Source: Vanilla planifolia
Lineage: Eukaryota > Streptophyta > Magnoliopsida > Asparagales > Orchidaceae
Length of the DNA: 64,000 bases
Assembly: GCA_023846275.1 (NCBI GenBank)
Contig: CM043871.1
Span: 34,006,578 to 34,070,577 of the forward strand
Reading direction: 5' to 3'
A program made the position numbers and the translations under genes. Below the pieces are notes generated by a model. The model worked only from the letters and a program-made list of their open reading frames with translations. It searched no databases and was not told the DNA's origin. Shown in pieces: positions 29,201 to 39,220 of this stretch; position 1 is the stretch's first letter; every line of letters begins with the position of its first letter.

Positions 29201-30589
29201 CAAAGCCCTTCTTGAACCCACAACAAAATCTAATAAAAAAACCTACTTATTCCAATTTGGCAATAAGACCAAAAGGCAAAGCAATTTTAATGAAAATCTA
29301 ACCTTAAAACGAAATTTAATTCCTACAGAATTCCAAGAAAGGAGAGTTTTCCTCACCCTAGACGAACGCAATTGTGACCATCCGTTGGCATCGAGTTCAT
29401 TGAAGGAAGCCACCAAAGAAACAACAAGAATGAACTACCAAGAGATCCTCTCAAATGCACACTCTAATCTTGCAAGGGTTGCCAAGTTTTTTCTAATAAA
29501 ACTCTATAATTTTCAAAGAAAATGATTCAAGCAACTGTCCCAAAGCTCTCCTTTAAACCACAAAAAAACCACGCAAAATCCAACAAAAACTACTTCCTTC
29601 CTATTCTAATTTGAGAAGAAGACCAAAAGACAATGTAATTTTAACACAAAATCTAACTCTCAATAATTGTCCTCATCTTAGACGATTGTGGTTACGACCA
29701 TGCCTTGGCATCAAGTTTGTCGAAGTAAGCCACCAAAGTAACAATGAGGATGACATGCAGAGAGGTCCTCCCAAACATGTAATTATTCTAACCTTGCAAG
29801 CATCTCTAAGTTCTTCTGAAAAAACTCTCAACTATTTTCACGGCAAGGTTTCACGCAGCCATCTCAAAGCTATCCCTTTAACATACAACAAAATCCAGTA
29901 AAATACAAACAGACGACACAATTTTAGCAAAAATCTAACTCTCAGAGGACTGCAGAACAAATAAAAACGGCGCAGCAATTCTAAAACAAATCCTTCAGAA
30001 TCCAAAGAAAGCAGAGCAGTCCTCACCATGCACGACCGCGTTTGTGACCATCCCTTGGCATCGAGTTTGCGAATGGAAGCCGCCAAAGCAACAACGAGGA
30101 CGACCTGCTAAGAGGTCCTCCCAAAAGCGCAGTTATTCTAATCTTGCAAGCATCGACAAGTACTTCAGACAAAACTCTCAACTACTTTCTAGGCTAGGGT
30201 TTAGGCAGCTGTCCCAACGCTCTCCCATCAATCCACAATAAAATCCAGAAAAAAACCCGTAATTCCTTCCTATTCCGCTCGGCAAAAACAAAAATAAAAA
30301 CGCAACTCAATGTTAACGAAAAGCTAACTCCCAAACGAGACCTACTTCCTCCATGATTCCAACAAAGGAGAGCTGTCCTCACCCTGGATGACCGCCGTCG
30401 CGACCATCCCTTTCCATCGGGTCCGCCGAACGACGACGCCGAAGAAACAACGAGGATCACCAGCGGAGAAGCCCTCCCGAACGCTGTACGAGACGGCCCG
30501 GGAAGAAGCCGCGAGCCGGCAGCGACAGCGGTCGGCTGGGGGAATTGCCGCAGTAGAGCACGCGGTATGCAAGAGGCAACGATCGGCAT
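6692..30589 (-). CDS. DUF760-family protein, probably chloroplast-targeted, six exons
   Basis: Exons in transcription order: 30589-30383, 24870-24665, 13733-13424, 8201-8094, 7145-6901, 6809-6692. They total 1194 nt (397 residues plus TAG) and every junction keeps frame with GT-AG introns. Residues 1-69 are rich in Ser, Ala and Arg with almost no acidic residues, as in a plastid transit peptide. From residue 75 the protein follows the DUF760 family of plants: LIQEIEPLD, MKRTISGMLG, LPSDQF, SSMMTGYTL and NAEYRLSLERNL. Later come an acidic Ser-rich linker (about 150-215), FVGEEKNDLLDYLRSLQP (about 259-276), HGLLATLSPKMHS and ARLLFWCLLLGHYLRGLEHR near the C terminus. No catalytic motif is visible and the family has no assigned reaction. 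Exons 2-6 are secure. Exon 1 fits in phase but is less certain, and a short N-terminal exon could be missing. Confidence 0.85.
9626..10105. repeat. Three tandem copies of a unit of about 142-161 bp
   Basis: Copies start near 9626, 9768 and 9929. Each runs from AATGT(C/T)TGAAAA through ATTAAATTAGTTTCATTT, GATAATCATTCTCATTTC and ACTAAATTACT to CCTTAGGAAGTGTTTG. Copies 2 and 3 share an extra AACATTTRTTTTAAATTAGG segment that is missing from copy 1. The unit lies in intron 3 of the DUF760 gene and has no coding potential. Confidence 0.8.
10586..11045. repeat. Tandem duplication, period 234 bp
   Basis: Copy 1 is about 10586-10819 and copy 2 about 10820-11045. Anchors: GAAGTCGATATGATATAG at 10588 and 10822, TTAAATGGAGGCAGTGTACA in both, and GTTGAAGATTGTCT in both. 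The copies differ by scattered substitutions and small indels. The repeat sits in intron 3 of the DUF760 gene. Confidence 0.8.
13424..13733 (-). CDS. Exon 3 of the DUF760 gene (acidic linker)
   Basis: It begins by completing the split Gly codon, then YTLHNAEYRL and SLERNLEVL. A long acidic and Ser/Asn-rich stretch follows (EHSEKDEPED, NELSSNSNKREG), and then a helix-like segment ending SVEQ. It runs 310 nt from an acceptor at tattcag to a donor at CAG then gtattt. Confidence 0.85.
15185..15340. repeat. Three short tandem copies, period 53-57 bp
   Basis: TTTATAAATTAAGAAATG recurs near 15187, 15242 and 15296. It is followed each time by a variant of ACATAATATATGAAAT and a TTACATGA-ACAA block. 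AT-rich and non-coding. Confidence 0.7.
15378..15650. repeat. Degenerate repeats of 60-90 bp, about four copies
   Basis: The pattern 'AACACT/GCACT...ATGCA/TGTAG...ATGATAG...TTTGAGAC' recurs near 15378, 15440, 15530 and 15598. The copies are strongly diverged and of unequal spacing, so the boundaries are approximate. Confidence 0.5.
16540..20760 (+). mobile_element. Decayed Ty3/gypsy retrotransposon, antisense inside an intron
   Basis: Translation on the plus strand, jumping across many stops and frameshifts, recovers a gypsy polyprotein in order. A gag-like start (MDKEKEREQQGG) lies at 16553. A ruined knuckle region lies near 17340. The reverse transcriptase spans about 18240-18700, including KTRYMHYKFLVL, FGLTNA and CINDILIYS, where the usual YIDD has lost an Asp. 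The integrase core is at about 19690-19830 (SLQSLSIPK, D-SIW, RLTKS-YFL). Its C-terminal part at about 20480-20740 reads LSKIHNMLYVSCLRRY, then ILRKKVIPM, and ends near KYQEIF. That tail is typical of chromovirus-type gypsy elements. The element cannot encode active protein. Confidence 0.8.
20770..21640 (+). repeat. Possible 3' LTR of the gypsy element
   Basis: This non-coding stretch directly follows the end of the integrase region and has no frame of its own. Its position suggests the 3' LTR. I found no convincing matching 5' LTR upstream of 16540, so both the call and its ends are weak. Confidence 0.25.
22258..22853. repeat. Tandem duplication of 297 bp
   Basis: Copy 1 (about 22260-22556) and copy 2 (about 22557-22853) are nearly identical. 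Both run from CATGATACTAATGTTATTAT through CAATTCAAGATTATCTAGGA, GGAGAATTATGACCCTTAT and AATATTTGTAAGAACTTTGA to CCCATCACGAAGAGTGAATT. Differences are a few substitutions and 1-2 base indels. This is the youngest-looking duplication in the window. On the minus strand a short peptide-like stretch around QVKVLTNILMKSQTAFA is legible, which may be an old gag fragment. Confidence 0.9.
23393..23788 (+). other. Unassigned open stretch of 131 codons in an intron
   Basis: The frame starts with a hydrophobic, signal-like segment (LFFLTATLSATFLSPF) and is somewhat GC-richer than the flanks. It lies in intron 2 of the DUF760 gene on the opposite strand. I recognise no domain. It may be chance or a fragment of an inserted sequence. 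Confidence 0.2.
24665..24870 (-). CDS. Exon 2 of the DUF760 gene (family core)
   Basis: It encodes KSLLSDLIQEIEPLD through SSMMTG, the most conserved part of the family. The acceptor follows a pyrimidine-rich tract (cttcctccag). The donor splits the Gly codon of MMTG (GG then gtatgt), which the first base of exon 3 completes. Confidence 0.85.
24871..30382 (-). other. Intron 1 of the DUF760 gene, 5.5 kb
   Basis: The intron runs from the CCAGG|gtgagg donor to the cttcctccag acceptor. Its first 3.6 kb in the direction of transcription is the exon-1-derived tandem array. The rest (24871-26780) is plain AT-rich DNA. A short exon-like stretch at 24947-25009 was considered and set aside because its phase does not fit. 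Confidence 0.6.
26780..30470 (-). repeat. Tandem array of about ten exon-1/intron-1 units, 320-396 bp each
   Basis: A block containing GGAGAGTTGTCCTCACC on the plus strand recurs near 27059, 27455, 27832, 28213, 28607, 28999, 29338, 29658, 30007 and 30364, with a partial copy at 26780-26900. On the gene strand this block reads G|GTGAGGACAACTCTCC, which is the exon 1 donor and the first intron bases. Upstream of it each unit has ATGCCAAGGGATGG and a GTTGTTGCTTTGG block, matching the 3' part of exon 1. Further blocks are the complements of CTAATCTTGCAAGCAT, AAAACTCTCAACTATTTTC, AAGCTCTCC and CACAACAAAATC. The copy at 30364-30470 belongs to the real, CpG-rich exon. The others are AT-shifted and mostly out of frame. 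Confidence 0.85.
30383..30589 (-). CDS. Exon 1 of the DUF760 gene (transit peptide)
   Basis: The ATG at 30589 opens a 69-codon frame beginning MPIVASC and ending RRRSSR at a good donor (CCAGG then gtgagg). The exon is strongly GC- and CpG-rich compared with its surroundings, as expected at the 5' end of a plant gene. It ends in phase 0 and joins exon 2, which starts in phase 0. A second in-frame ATG reading, MERDGRDGG, is possible in another frame but does not fit exon 2. The 3' part of this exon and the donor are the parental sequence of the tandem array in intron 1. Confidence 0.6.
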
Positions 30590-30780
30590 GCCCCACTTAC
30601 CCCCGCCACCCTCTCGGCCTCGCCCTTTGAGAATGGGTCAGGGAAAGCAAGCAGCGAGGTGGTGGAGCAGAGGACGCCACGACTGGAAGAAAGACATGAA
30701 AAGGTATGTGGGAACCTATGGTGGGCCCATCACTTCAATCACTGATACATGGTTCTAAGAAATACTATACTTTTTTAGAC
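30590..30780 (-). promoter_or_regulatory. GC-rich 5' flank / 5' UTR of the DUF760 gene
   Basis: GC-rich sequence continues upstream of the ATG at 30589 to about 30730 and then drops sharply to AT-rich DNA near 30770. This fits a 5' UTR and core promoter. No TATA element can be singled out with confidence. Confidence 0.35.
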
Positions 30781-31011
30781 GTTGTTCTTACAATACAATG
30801 AGTCATTATTTGATAAAATGTATTATAAGATAATTTGAAATAATAAATATAAATATATTTTTTCTTTTAAAAAATAAAATTAAAATACAATAATTACGAG
30901 AATATTTTAAACTTAATATTTATACTTTTTTCAAGAAAAAAATTACATTATAAATTGTTATTAATAAATAATTTTATAAAATTATTCAATGTCTATGAAT
31001 ATTACCAATAA

Positions 31012-31170
31012 ATCATGCTATTGACTTGCTTTCATTACAACTAATTAAATAAACAAAATGATTTAGTTGTCACATGTAAATAAATAGAAGCACCAAAAGA
31101 GACCAACAACTCTTACAAATGAGAGTAATTTTTTTCTTGCTTAAATTTGTCTAATACATGCATTATTTTA
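31012..31170. repeat. Dispersed repeat, copy 1
   Basis: Shares GACTTGCTTTCATTACAA with 33658-33810, followed in both by an AAATAATCAAAATG-like block, an AAATAG-AGCA/GGCATCAAA block, a GACAACAAC-like block and a TTAAATTGT-like block. The copies are strongly diverged and 2.6 kb apart. The family is unknown; it could be an old MITE. Confidence 0.5.
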
Positions 31171-32867
31171 TAAATGGTAAATTGGTTAAAGTTAGAATTT
31201 GATTCAACGATAAACCTTATTGAATTCTTAGTTTTTATATCACTAGTTTGATGCACAAAAAAAATTATGATATTATTTTATTAAAAAAATTTTAAATATT
31301 TCAAATCATGCATCTCAATATCAAATATGTTAGAATTTGATCACTTGATTCAATGAGTTTAATGATAATGTTTTAGTATAAACTATAATTATCATTAAGA
31401 GAAATACAAGCTTGAATAATATTTGAAAAAAAATCATTGGTAACTTATCTTTATTGATATTAGATTATAAAATAGATAACAACTATAATTTGGTAGGGTA
31501 AATGTGTGTGTATATTAAAAACTTTCGAACCATTCATTCATTTATTTATATATTAGTTTAAAGCATGCATCTCATTTAGATTACTTTACATAAAAAAATT
31601 TATAAAATTGAGTTAAGTTGATATATTTTATTAACTAATATAGTCCAATCATATAAAAATTAGAAATTGAATAAATTAAATCTATATAATTTATATTAAT
31701 CATACTTATACAATATTGTATCGTATAATATAAGTAATTATTCTTAAGATTTGATAGATAATCAAACATTAGATATCATAAGTAAAGTTGATAAAATATG
31801 ATATTCATATATATATAATATTTTTGTTTAATAGGTATAATTATTATTTTTCGAAAATGACAGTTGAGGTTTTGAATTTATATTTTTCTTACAATATGAT
31901 AATACTTATCACATGTGTAAAAAATATCTCTCAATAAATTATACTAATCGACTTAGTTTTTATCTAAAACGTGTATTATCATACATGTGTGATATATGCA
32001 TTTTATTGGTACATAACATTTTTACAAAAATGTGTAGTTTAAGACTTAAGCATTTAAAGTGTTGATTTTCTTCATACACATGATTCATATATTGTATAAA
32101 TATGATCATTTATGTATAGATAAGGTGTAAGATGAGAAATTCATCATACTAATATACTATTTTTCATTGTTCTATACAATCCTAAAATAATCCAAAATTT
32201 GAAAAAAGTTGAATTTAAATATTTGTATGAATGCTCATTACATAAGTACAACTATTTATGAGTTTCAAAATTAACTAGTTAGACTTATCTAATAACTCAA
32301 ATGATATTCTTGGTGTTTATCATGCGTGTACGATCCATTGGATCGAACAATACTATCGATCATGAACAGTGAACAGTAGCTAGTTTGATTCAATTTAAGA
32401 AAAATTAAAATAACTATTTGAGATTGTTTAGAGTCATTGGAGAACTTACAAATGCTTATATAAAGAGGTATAAATTTAAGAGAATAAGTTAATATTTATT
32501 TAAATGTCATTATAAAGAACTTTAAGTGAAAATCATCATTACAAAAAAAAAAGGAAAGAATAAGACCTTAATCTGAATCATTAATTTTATTCTTCACAAC
32601 CTTCCTTTATGTTCATACACACTTTTAAGAAAGAATGCATATTATTTTAAATTTTTTATAGCATTTGTTTAGTATGAAAATTGAACTCAAGTACATGTTA
32701 ATACTTTCTTTACTTTAATTTCAAATTAATGTGCTTCTCACTTAAATTGATTTGAGTTATAAAATCATGTAATTAAGCTTTGTATTTGATTTCTTTATCC
32801 TATTATTAAGACATTATATTTGTTCTTTATATTAATTATTTTTGTAGTTGTAAGATACTTAACCCAA

Positions 32868-33017
32868 TAATTTGTAGGATCTTTTAGCTAATGTTGATGA
32901 CACCTTTAGGTTGAAGCATACGGTTTTTTGGCCCAATAATTGTAGGTCTTTAGGTTGATGTGTAATGCCTGTTAGTCCAATATTTATAAGATCTTTTTGT
33001 TGATGTAGAGTTTTTTA
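32868..33017. repeat. Three degenerate copies of about 45-70 bp
   Basis: The pattern 'CCAATAATTTGTAGGATCTTTT...TTGATGT' recurs near 32872, 32931 and 32976, with variants such as GTAGGTCTTTAGGTTGATG and ATAAGATCTTTTTGTTGATG. Non-coding. Confidence 0.6.
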
Positions 33018-33657
33018 GCTTTATATTTATAATTAAATAAGAGCACCAAAACTAAAAAAGTAAAAAAAAAATCATGAAAAATATAAAATAATAATATTTT
33101 AAAGAATTATATGATTTTTTTTAAAAAAAATAAGAATATGTTCAATTTTAAAAAATAGGTTTTATACATATTTTTTTCTATCTATTACTTAAGTGTTTTA
33201 TTTTATTATATGACCTTAACCAAATATATAATATAACCTAATTTGATTATTTTATATACATGTTATAGCATTTTATCAATAAGCTAATAATGGTTAATTA
33301 AGTCTCTTTTTAAAAAATTGAAGAGACCTTGCATAGAACTTCAAATAAGCAATAAGAGAGCTAATTTGTTTACTACTTTAGGTGTAAATGTCTTATTTGT
33401 TTTTATGTTATATTGCATAAGCTATTATAATATTTTATTTATTATGTTAGGCATTTTATAATATAGTTATCTCATTAAACATTTATTGATAATATACTCA
33501 TTTAAATAAATAAATTTTAAATAATAATTAACTTATTTTTTATTAATTATTTTAATATTCAATACCAAATATATCAAATGTTACTTAATAGTTATGATAG
33601 AACAAAGTTAAATTATCATTATTTTAGCAGTTATAATGGCATTACTAAAATACATTA

Positions 33658-33810
33658 ATATGGCCTCATTGACTTGCTTTCATTACAAAGAATCAAATGG
33701 TAATGAAAGTTAAATAATCAAAATGTAACATATAATTAAATAGTGGCATCAAAGGACAGCAACAACCAAAAGGAAGAAAATGTTTCCTTTGTTTAAATCG
33801 TTGTAAAACA
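33658..33810. repeat. Dispersed repeat, copy 2
   Basis: Diverged direct copy of 31012-31170, beginning at the shared GACTTGCTTTCATTACAA block and continuing to an ATATATTATTTGAT end that parallels ATGCATTATTTTAT in copy 1. Confidence 0.5.
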
Positions 33811-34454
33811 TATATTATTTGATAATTTAGTTCAAATTGGAGTTTTCTATAATAATAGTTATCCATTTTTTTTAATTTAAATGATCATTTTATTGAAAAA
33901 TAGTAATAATATATAAATCTTTAATTTTAAGTTCAATGCAATAATTTTAGGTTCACTTGTTATAATTAAAAATACATTTTTTAAAAATGATTTTATATAA
34001 AACAAAATAAATAAGTATACGAAAATTAATTGGTAAATTTTTTATGTGTTTAAAGCCAAAATGAAAAAAAAACTTTTAAAGGGCTTCATCCAAACAATGT
34101 TAAGTATGCTTAAGATATAATTAGAATATTTAACAGTATTCTTTTAATTAAAGTTACATCACTATTACATGATATCTTAAAAATATAAACATTAGACATA
34201 AAAAAAATATAAGAATAAAGAAAAAAAAAGGTACAACTTTGTTTGCAAGAAAATTCTTGATAAAAATTTTATTACAAAAAAATTGAAAAAAGGGTTTTAT
34301 ATGAATAAGAATATAATTTATGTGAAATCTATTTATGAAGATTTTGAGTTTTAAAAAATTTCAAAAATTCCTTCAAAATATTTTTATATTTTTTAGTTAT
34401 AAGTGTCTTTGTATATGTCATAACTTAAAGAAAAATTAGATTATTATTTAGTAA

Positions 34455-34457
<3 letters not shown>

Positions 34458-34527
<70 letters not shown>
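34458..34527. repeat. TA dinucleotide microsatellite, about 34 units
   Basis: An uninterrupted run of alternating T and A. It can fold back on itself and is prone to slippage and breakage, so its length in the assembly may be approximate. Confidence 0.95.
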
Positions 34528-34529
<2 letters not shown>

Positions 34530-37500
34530 CTTGTGTATAGAGTTATTTTAAAAACTTTTTAATTATAAGTTATATATTGAAACATGTGCCAAACTGTAAT
34601 TATTTCAAAATATTTATTAGTATGTGACAATAATTTAAAATTTTGTTATATAAAATATGTTATAAATCATAAAATTAAGACAATAGTTTTATAATTATGT
34701 ATGATTTATGCTAACATCATTTCACATGTATGATAGTTTTAGTTTCATGAATCTCAAGTGTACTATAAATTATAAAAATCATTCATTTGGATATAAGCAA
34801 AATGAAAAAAATTGAAAATGAATTTGATTGCCATTCAATTAAGCAATTATTTATAAAACATTTAATAAATATTTGCCTTGGTAACATGTAAAAAATAGCA
34901 CATTAAATTTTCAAGGTAAAAACTATATTAAAAAATTAGTTTGAATTTAATGTTATGACCACATGTTACATTAATTAATGAATAATTTAATTTGAAAAAT
35001 ATTATGATTATCTACTACGAAATAGTATATTTTATATTATAATAATAATAAATACTTAAACAAGTAATTAGTATTATAAAATGAGTAAAGTATATTTTAA
35101 TATTTAAAAAACAAATATATTTTTAAAAAAATTATTTTAAGAGAATAAAATTGTCTTTTGCTTTTTTATATTCTTTTATTTTTTTAGTTAAAAAGTAGTT
35201 TCAAAACTAAATCAAACAAAACGTTTATCTACATTTCAAAATGCCATTTATTAAAAACATTGTTTACATCAACGATATCAACAATGGCAAACGGAGCCTA
35301 TGCTATTTTGACATAGTTGTCAATGAATAAATTTAAATTTAAATTTATTATTTTAAAGTATTATTAAAAATTATATTTTGATAGTTTATTATTAAGAAAT
35401 AATATTTTGAAAATTTTGACTCTATCTTCTTTGGAGTTTTTGCATAGAAATAAATAGAAAGATTTTGTGAACATATATATTTTTTAATTATAAAATGATA
35501 AAATAAAATGATATTAGTATATTTCATTAATTATAGAATAAAAATGTTTTTGTAAAGTTACTTAAAATAAATATTTTTATAAAATAACACTTATGTTAAT
35601 TTATAGAAAAGTGGAACATCCTTGAAGCCTATTTTCATCAAGGCTCAACATTGACATGATGCGTATTAACAAATTTATTCTTCAAGATAACGTTGATTTT
35701 TCTTACAAAAATTCTATTTTAAATTTAGAAAAGGAAACTATATTCTTCTTGTTTTATGTGGCTTTTATTATATATTAATCATTTCATTAAAAATATTAAA
35801 TACAAGTCAAATAATCCTTAGAATTAACAAAATAAATCTCAGTCATTATGCTAGTTCAAAATTTAACCATAGCATTAACAACATTAAATAAATTAATAAT
35901 ACCTATCAATAAAATATTTATAAATTTCAAATATGGTTTGTTTTATTATGTAGAGCTTTTAGAATAGGAACCTTCAAATCGAGTTTATATTCATGGATAA
36001 AATCCCTCCTTATATCCTTTAGATCCTTTATGACGATCTATGATCGCCATCTATTTATTTATCATTTTATAAATATTATTTTTTATAACAAAATTGTGTA
36101 TCTAATTTTTTTTTGTTATAAAAACTATTTTCTTTAAAAATCATAATTTAATACTCATTTTTATTTAAAATGTAATGGAATATAAGAAATCATATATTTT
36201 TACATTTCACAAGAATAAAATTTTACAGGCTCGAACTATTTCATGGTGTAATCTATATGCTTTTACTAATACAATAATATCTCTTTTACTTGATTCTAAG
36301 ACAATTGTTTTTATTGATTTAATTTTATTCTCAATTAGAAACATATCATTTTGAATGATACCTTAATTCTAAAACAAATTATTTCAAAATAAAGATTTCA
36401 ATTATTTAAAATATTATATATAAAACACATTATTTTAGATAAACAATCTTACTTCAAAAACATGTCATTAAAAACAATGTGTTTCAAGTTTTTTATGATT
36501 GAACGTTGTCTTTTTTAGTCAATTTTTTTAATATTACTCTTTTTCAGTTTCTTTTATTTGTTCTTTTTTTTCTTTGCTTTATAATAAATCAATAATTTAT
36601 TTTTTTGTTTTAAATCATTCTCACAATTCACATTATAAAATTATGTTATATCACTTTTTAAGAAATAATGACATAATAGATGAGACAACATCAATAAATA
36701 ATTTGTTGAATTGAACATAACTAAATATCATATTAAATAATAATTAGCAAATATTGTAACACAAATTTGGATAACAATTATTTATAAATTAGAATAAATT
36801 TTACTCATTCCTTATTGAGTCACTAAACTACAAATAATATTATATCAAATAGATATATATAAGTATACATCTTATCTATATCGAGTTTAATGTAGTAGTC
36901 AAATCAAAATGAATTTGGTTCTTATTTGTGAAGCCATTTTTAAATTTAATTCCTTCTTTATTCACCGATTTGGCTATTATTGAAATGTGAAAAATTTTCT
37001 CCTATTTTTTTACCCAAATAATTAGTTTTATGCTATTCTTTTCTCTCCAACACCCCAACTTCACAAATAATTTTTTATTTTGCTCTTTTTTTCCCTTCAA
37101 AATATTCTGTAATACATTTCTCTCTCTTTTTTTATTTGGTATTATTATTGTTTTTTCCTATACTATTTTTCTCTCTCTTCTTGATGTGTTTATTATATTA
37201 TTATTTATTTACATTTTTTTAATAAGACCTTTAACAAGATTGAGTGAAAATACATTTTACTTTATTTGTTCTCATATATATATATATGCAAAAGTTGTAT
37301 TCTACAATCTAATGGATGAAAATTATTTTTATGAAGTATTAAAACGAGAATTCAATGATGATTTTATATTAATTAAAAGAATTTAAATGATATTTATTTT
37401 ATAATTATATGTGATATATTTTATCTATCATTCATAATCTTCCAAACACACGATCTTCTAATCTTGGAAGCTCCTATTCTGTCTTGTGGCACAACTTATC

Positions 37501-37983
37501 GTGAGCCAGTAACAAATTGACGCGCACACGAGGGCGGCAATTGCAAGCACGTGTGGCTTTCTCCCACACGCCTTTGCTTGATGTCGGGTGTATTTTACAT
37601 GCTGCTTACTATATCCACGCTCTGCGCTTGGAATATGTAATAACACAAGTCTTGGCATTACATTTTGGCGAGGTGGGGTGCTCATCAACCTGGGTGTCTT
37701 TGTGGTGCTTTCATCCTACGATTGCTGAACCTTGGTGCATTATTCGAGCTTCGTGGCCCTAGTAATCAAGTTGTAATAATACAAGGTGCTGTGGCTTGTG
37801 GTTCGTGGCTGCATTAATCTGTGATCATGCTTGTGTGGCTGCTCTTATTGTTCTATATTACTGCCGTTTATTCTGCACTGTGCTGGATATTCACTTGCAG
37901 GCAGCCCTATGGTACTTTGGATCATTGGGGTGCTTGTCCATCATAAGGTGCATTGTTTCTCCTCTAATCCTAAAGCGTCTCTA

Positions 37984-39220
37984 ATGGCGGGAGCAAAGGC
38001 TACAAGGAGCAACAAGAAGCTGAACAATTGTGGTAGCACATCCCCAGACTATGAGAAAATTAATACGGAAGATGATGTGCAAGGGGTGTGGGATAAGGGC
38101 AAGAATTTGGTGCCTGGGTTATCTGTTACTGATGAAGTCTTGAAGAATAAGCTTTCATATACTAATCTTGTTTTTTATCAGGCTGAATGCTCATTTAATG
38201 CAACCATTCATTGCGCAACGTGCTTACTTGCGCGCGCGCGGGGGGGGGGGGGGGGTTGAGTATGAAAATGAACTTGTTGATGAGGCGATAATCTCTGAAA
38301 ATGATGTTGTTCACACAGCGGGGAAGAGTCTCAGCGCGGTGGGGGTTCCTGCTAATGCAAAAGACATTGCGACTGTGCCGCGAGAGGTTATGCACGATGG
38401 AGATGTTGATGTGCTGCATGAGAGTGGGCAGCTTGGAAAACCTGGAGTTAGGGTCTCCTTCCACTGCCAACAACAACTCGGGGTATGGAGTAGCCACTTC
38501 CTTTATTGCTCCTAAGATGGTTGATTTTAAAGAAAGGGCGGCATTAATGCAAAAAATTATGGAAAACGGTGTGATCATTTTGTCACACGAATCTTGCTCA
38601 AGGTGTAGGATCTTTCACCAACACGACCTCATTGGCAGAGTCTATGAAAACTCTCTTCCTTTTGCTATCATTGCTAAAATATTGATAAGAAGATGGGGTC
38701 ATCTTAATGACTTTCGTGTTATGGAATTAGCATTTAACTGCTTTTGTTTGCATTTGATTCAGTGGAAGATAGAAACAAGGTGTGGTTGGGTGGCCCATGG
38801 CAGTGGTGGGCCAAGCACTAGGACTTGATTTGTGGGCAACAGATTTCAAGTCGTCACCTAATGCTGCTATGTGTGCTCCCGTCTGGATACGCTTCCCAGC
38901 TTTGCCATTACTATATTGGGACGTTGAGAATATCATTAAAATTGTCAAGAATGTGGGGGAACCCATACTACTTGATGGCTGGACTGCACAGATGCAAAGG
39001 ACTTCATATGCCAGGGTTTGTGTAAGGATGGACCTCATAAAGCCGCTCAACTGGAGCTATGGCTCAGTAGAGATTTGGGCAAATCATTCCAAGCTATAGA
39101 ATACGAGGGGCTGCTACATATCTGTTATGGATATGGCCATGTGGGACATGTGGTGGAGCAATGTCTGAAGAGGAAACTAGATATAGAAACTGCTAAATCT
39201 ACAATAAGGAACATGTGACT
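37984..39220 (+). pseudogene. LINE ORF1 remnant (DUF4283 + zinc knuckle)
   Basis: The ATG at 37984 opens with MAGAKATRSNKK. The frame is lost at a run of 16 G at about 38240. Further on, 38521-38860 shows DUF4283-like sequence (MVDFKERAALMQKIM, HDLIGRVYENS). The domain's best part is at 38782-39095 (VWIRFPALPLLYWDVENI, SYARVCVRMDL-KPL). A CCHC knuckle follows at about 39117-39161, reading CYGYGHVGHVVEQC, in which the second Cys has become Tyr. At least three frame changes separate these pieces. The family protein binds LINE RNA. Confidence 0.75.

Larger units (their letters stand above)
30781..37449. other. AT-rich intergenic DNA
   Basis: Divergent intergenic space between the DUF760 5' end and the LINE. 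It is extremely AT-rich with frequent homopolymers. It holds a dispersed repeat pair, a degenerate 60-70 bp triplet and a long TA microsatellite (listed separately). An open stretch at 37030-37386 is low-complexity Phe/Ile/Leu sequence and not a credible gene. Confidence 0.6.

Noticed and set aside
26900..30260. Several open frames of 60-144 codons on both strands of the array
   Set aside because: They repeat at the array period and shift frame from copy to copy, so they are by-products of the tandem units and not genes.
26780..30470. CRISPR-like regular repeats
   Set aside because: The units are over 300 bp with no unique spacers, in a plant gene intron. This is an ordinary tandem duplication geometry.
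37030..37386. Hydrophobic 118-codon frame
   Set aside because: T-rich low-complexity DNA gives Phe/Ile/Leu runs. There is no domain, no codon-use signal and no splice or promoter support.
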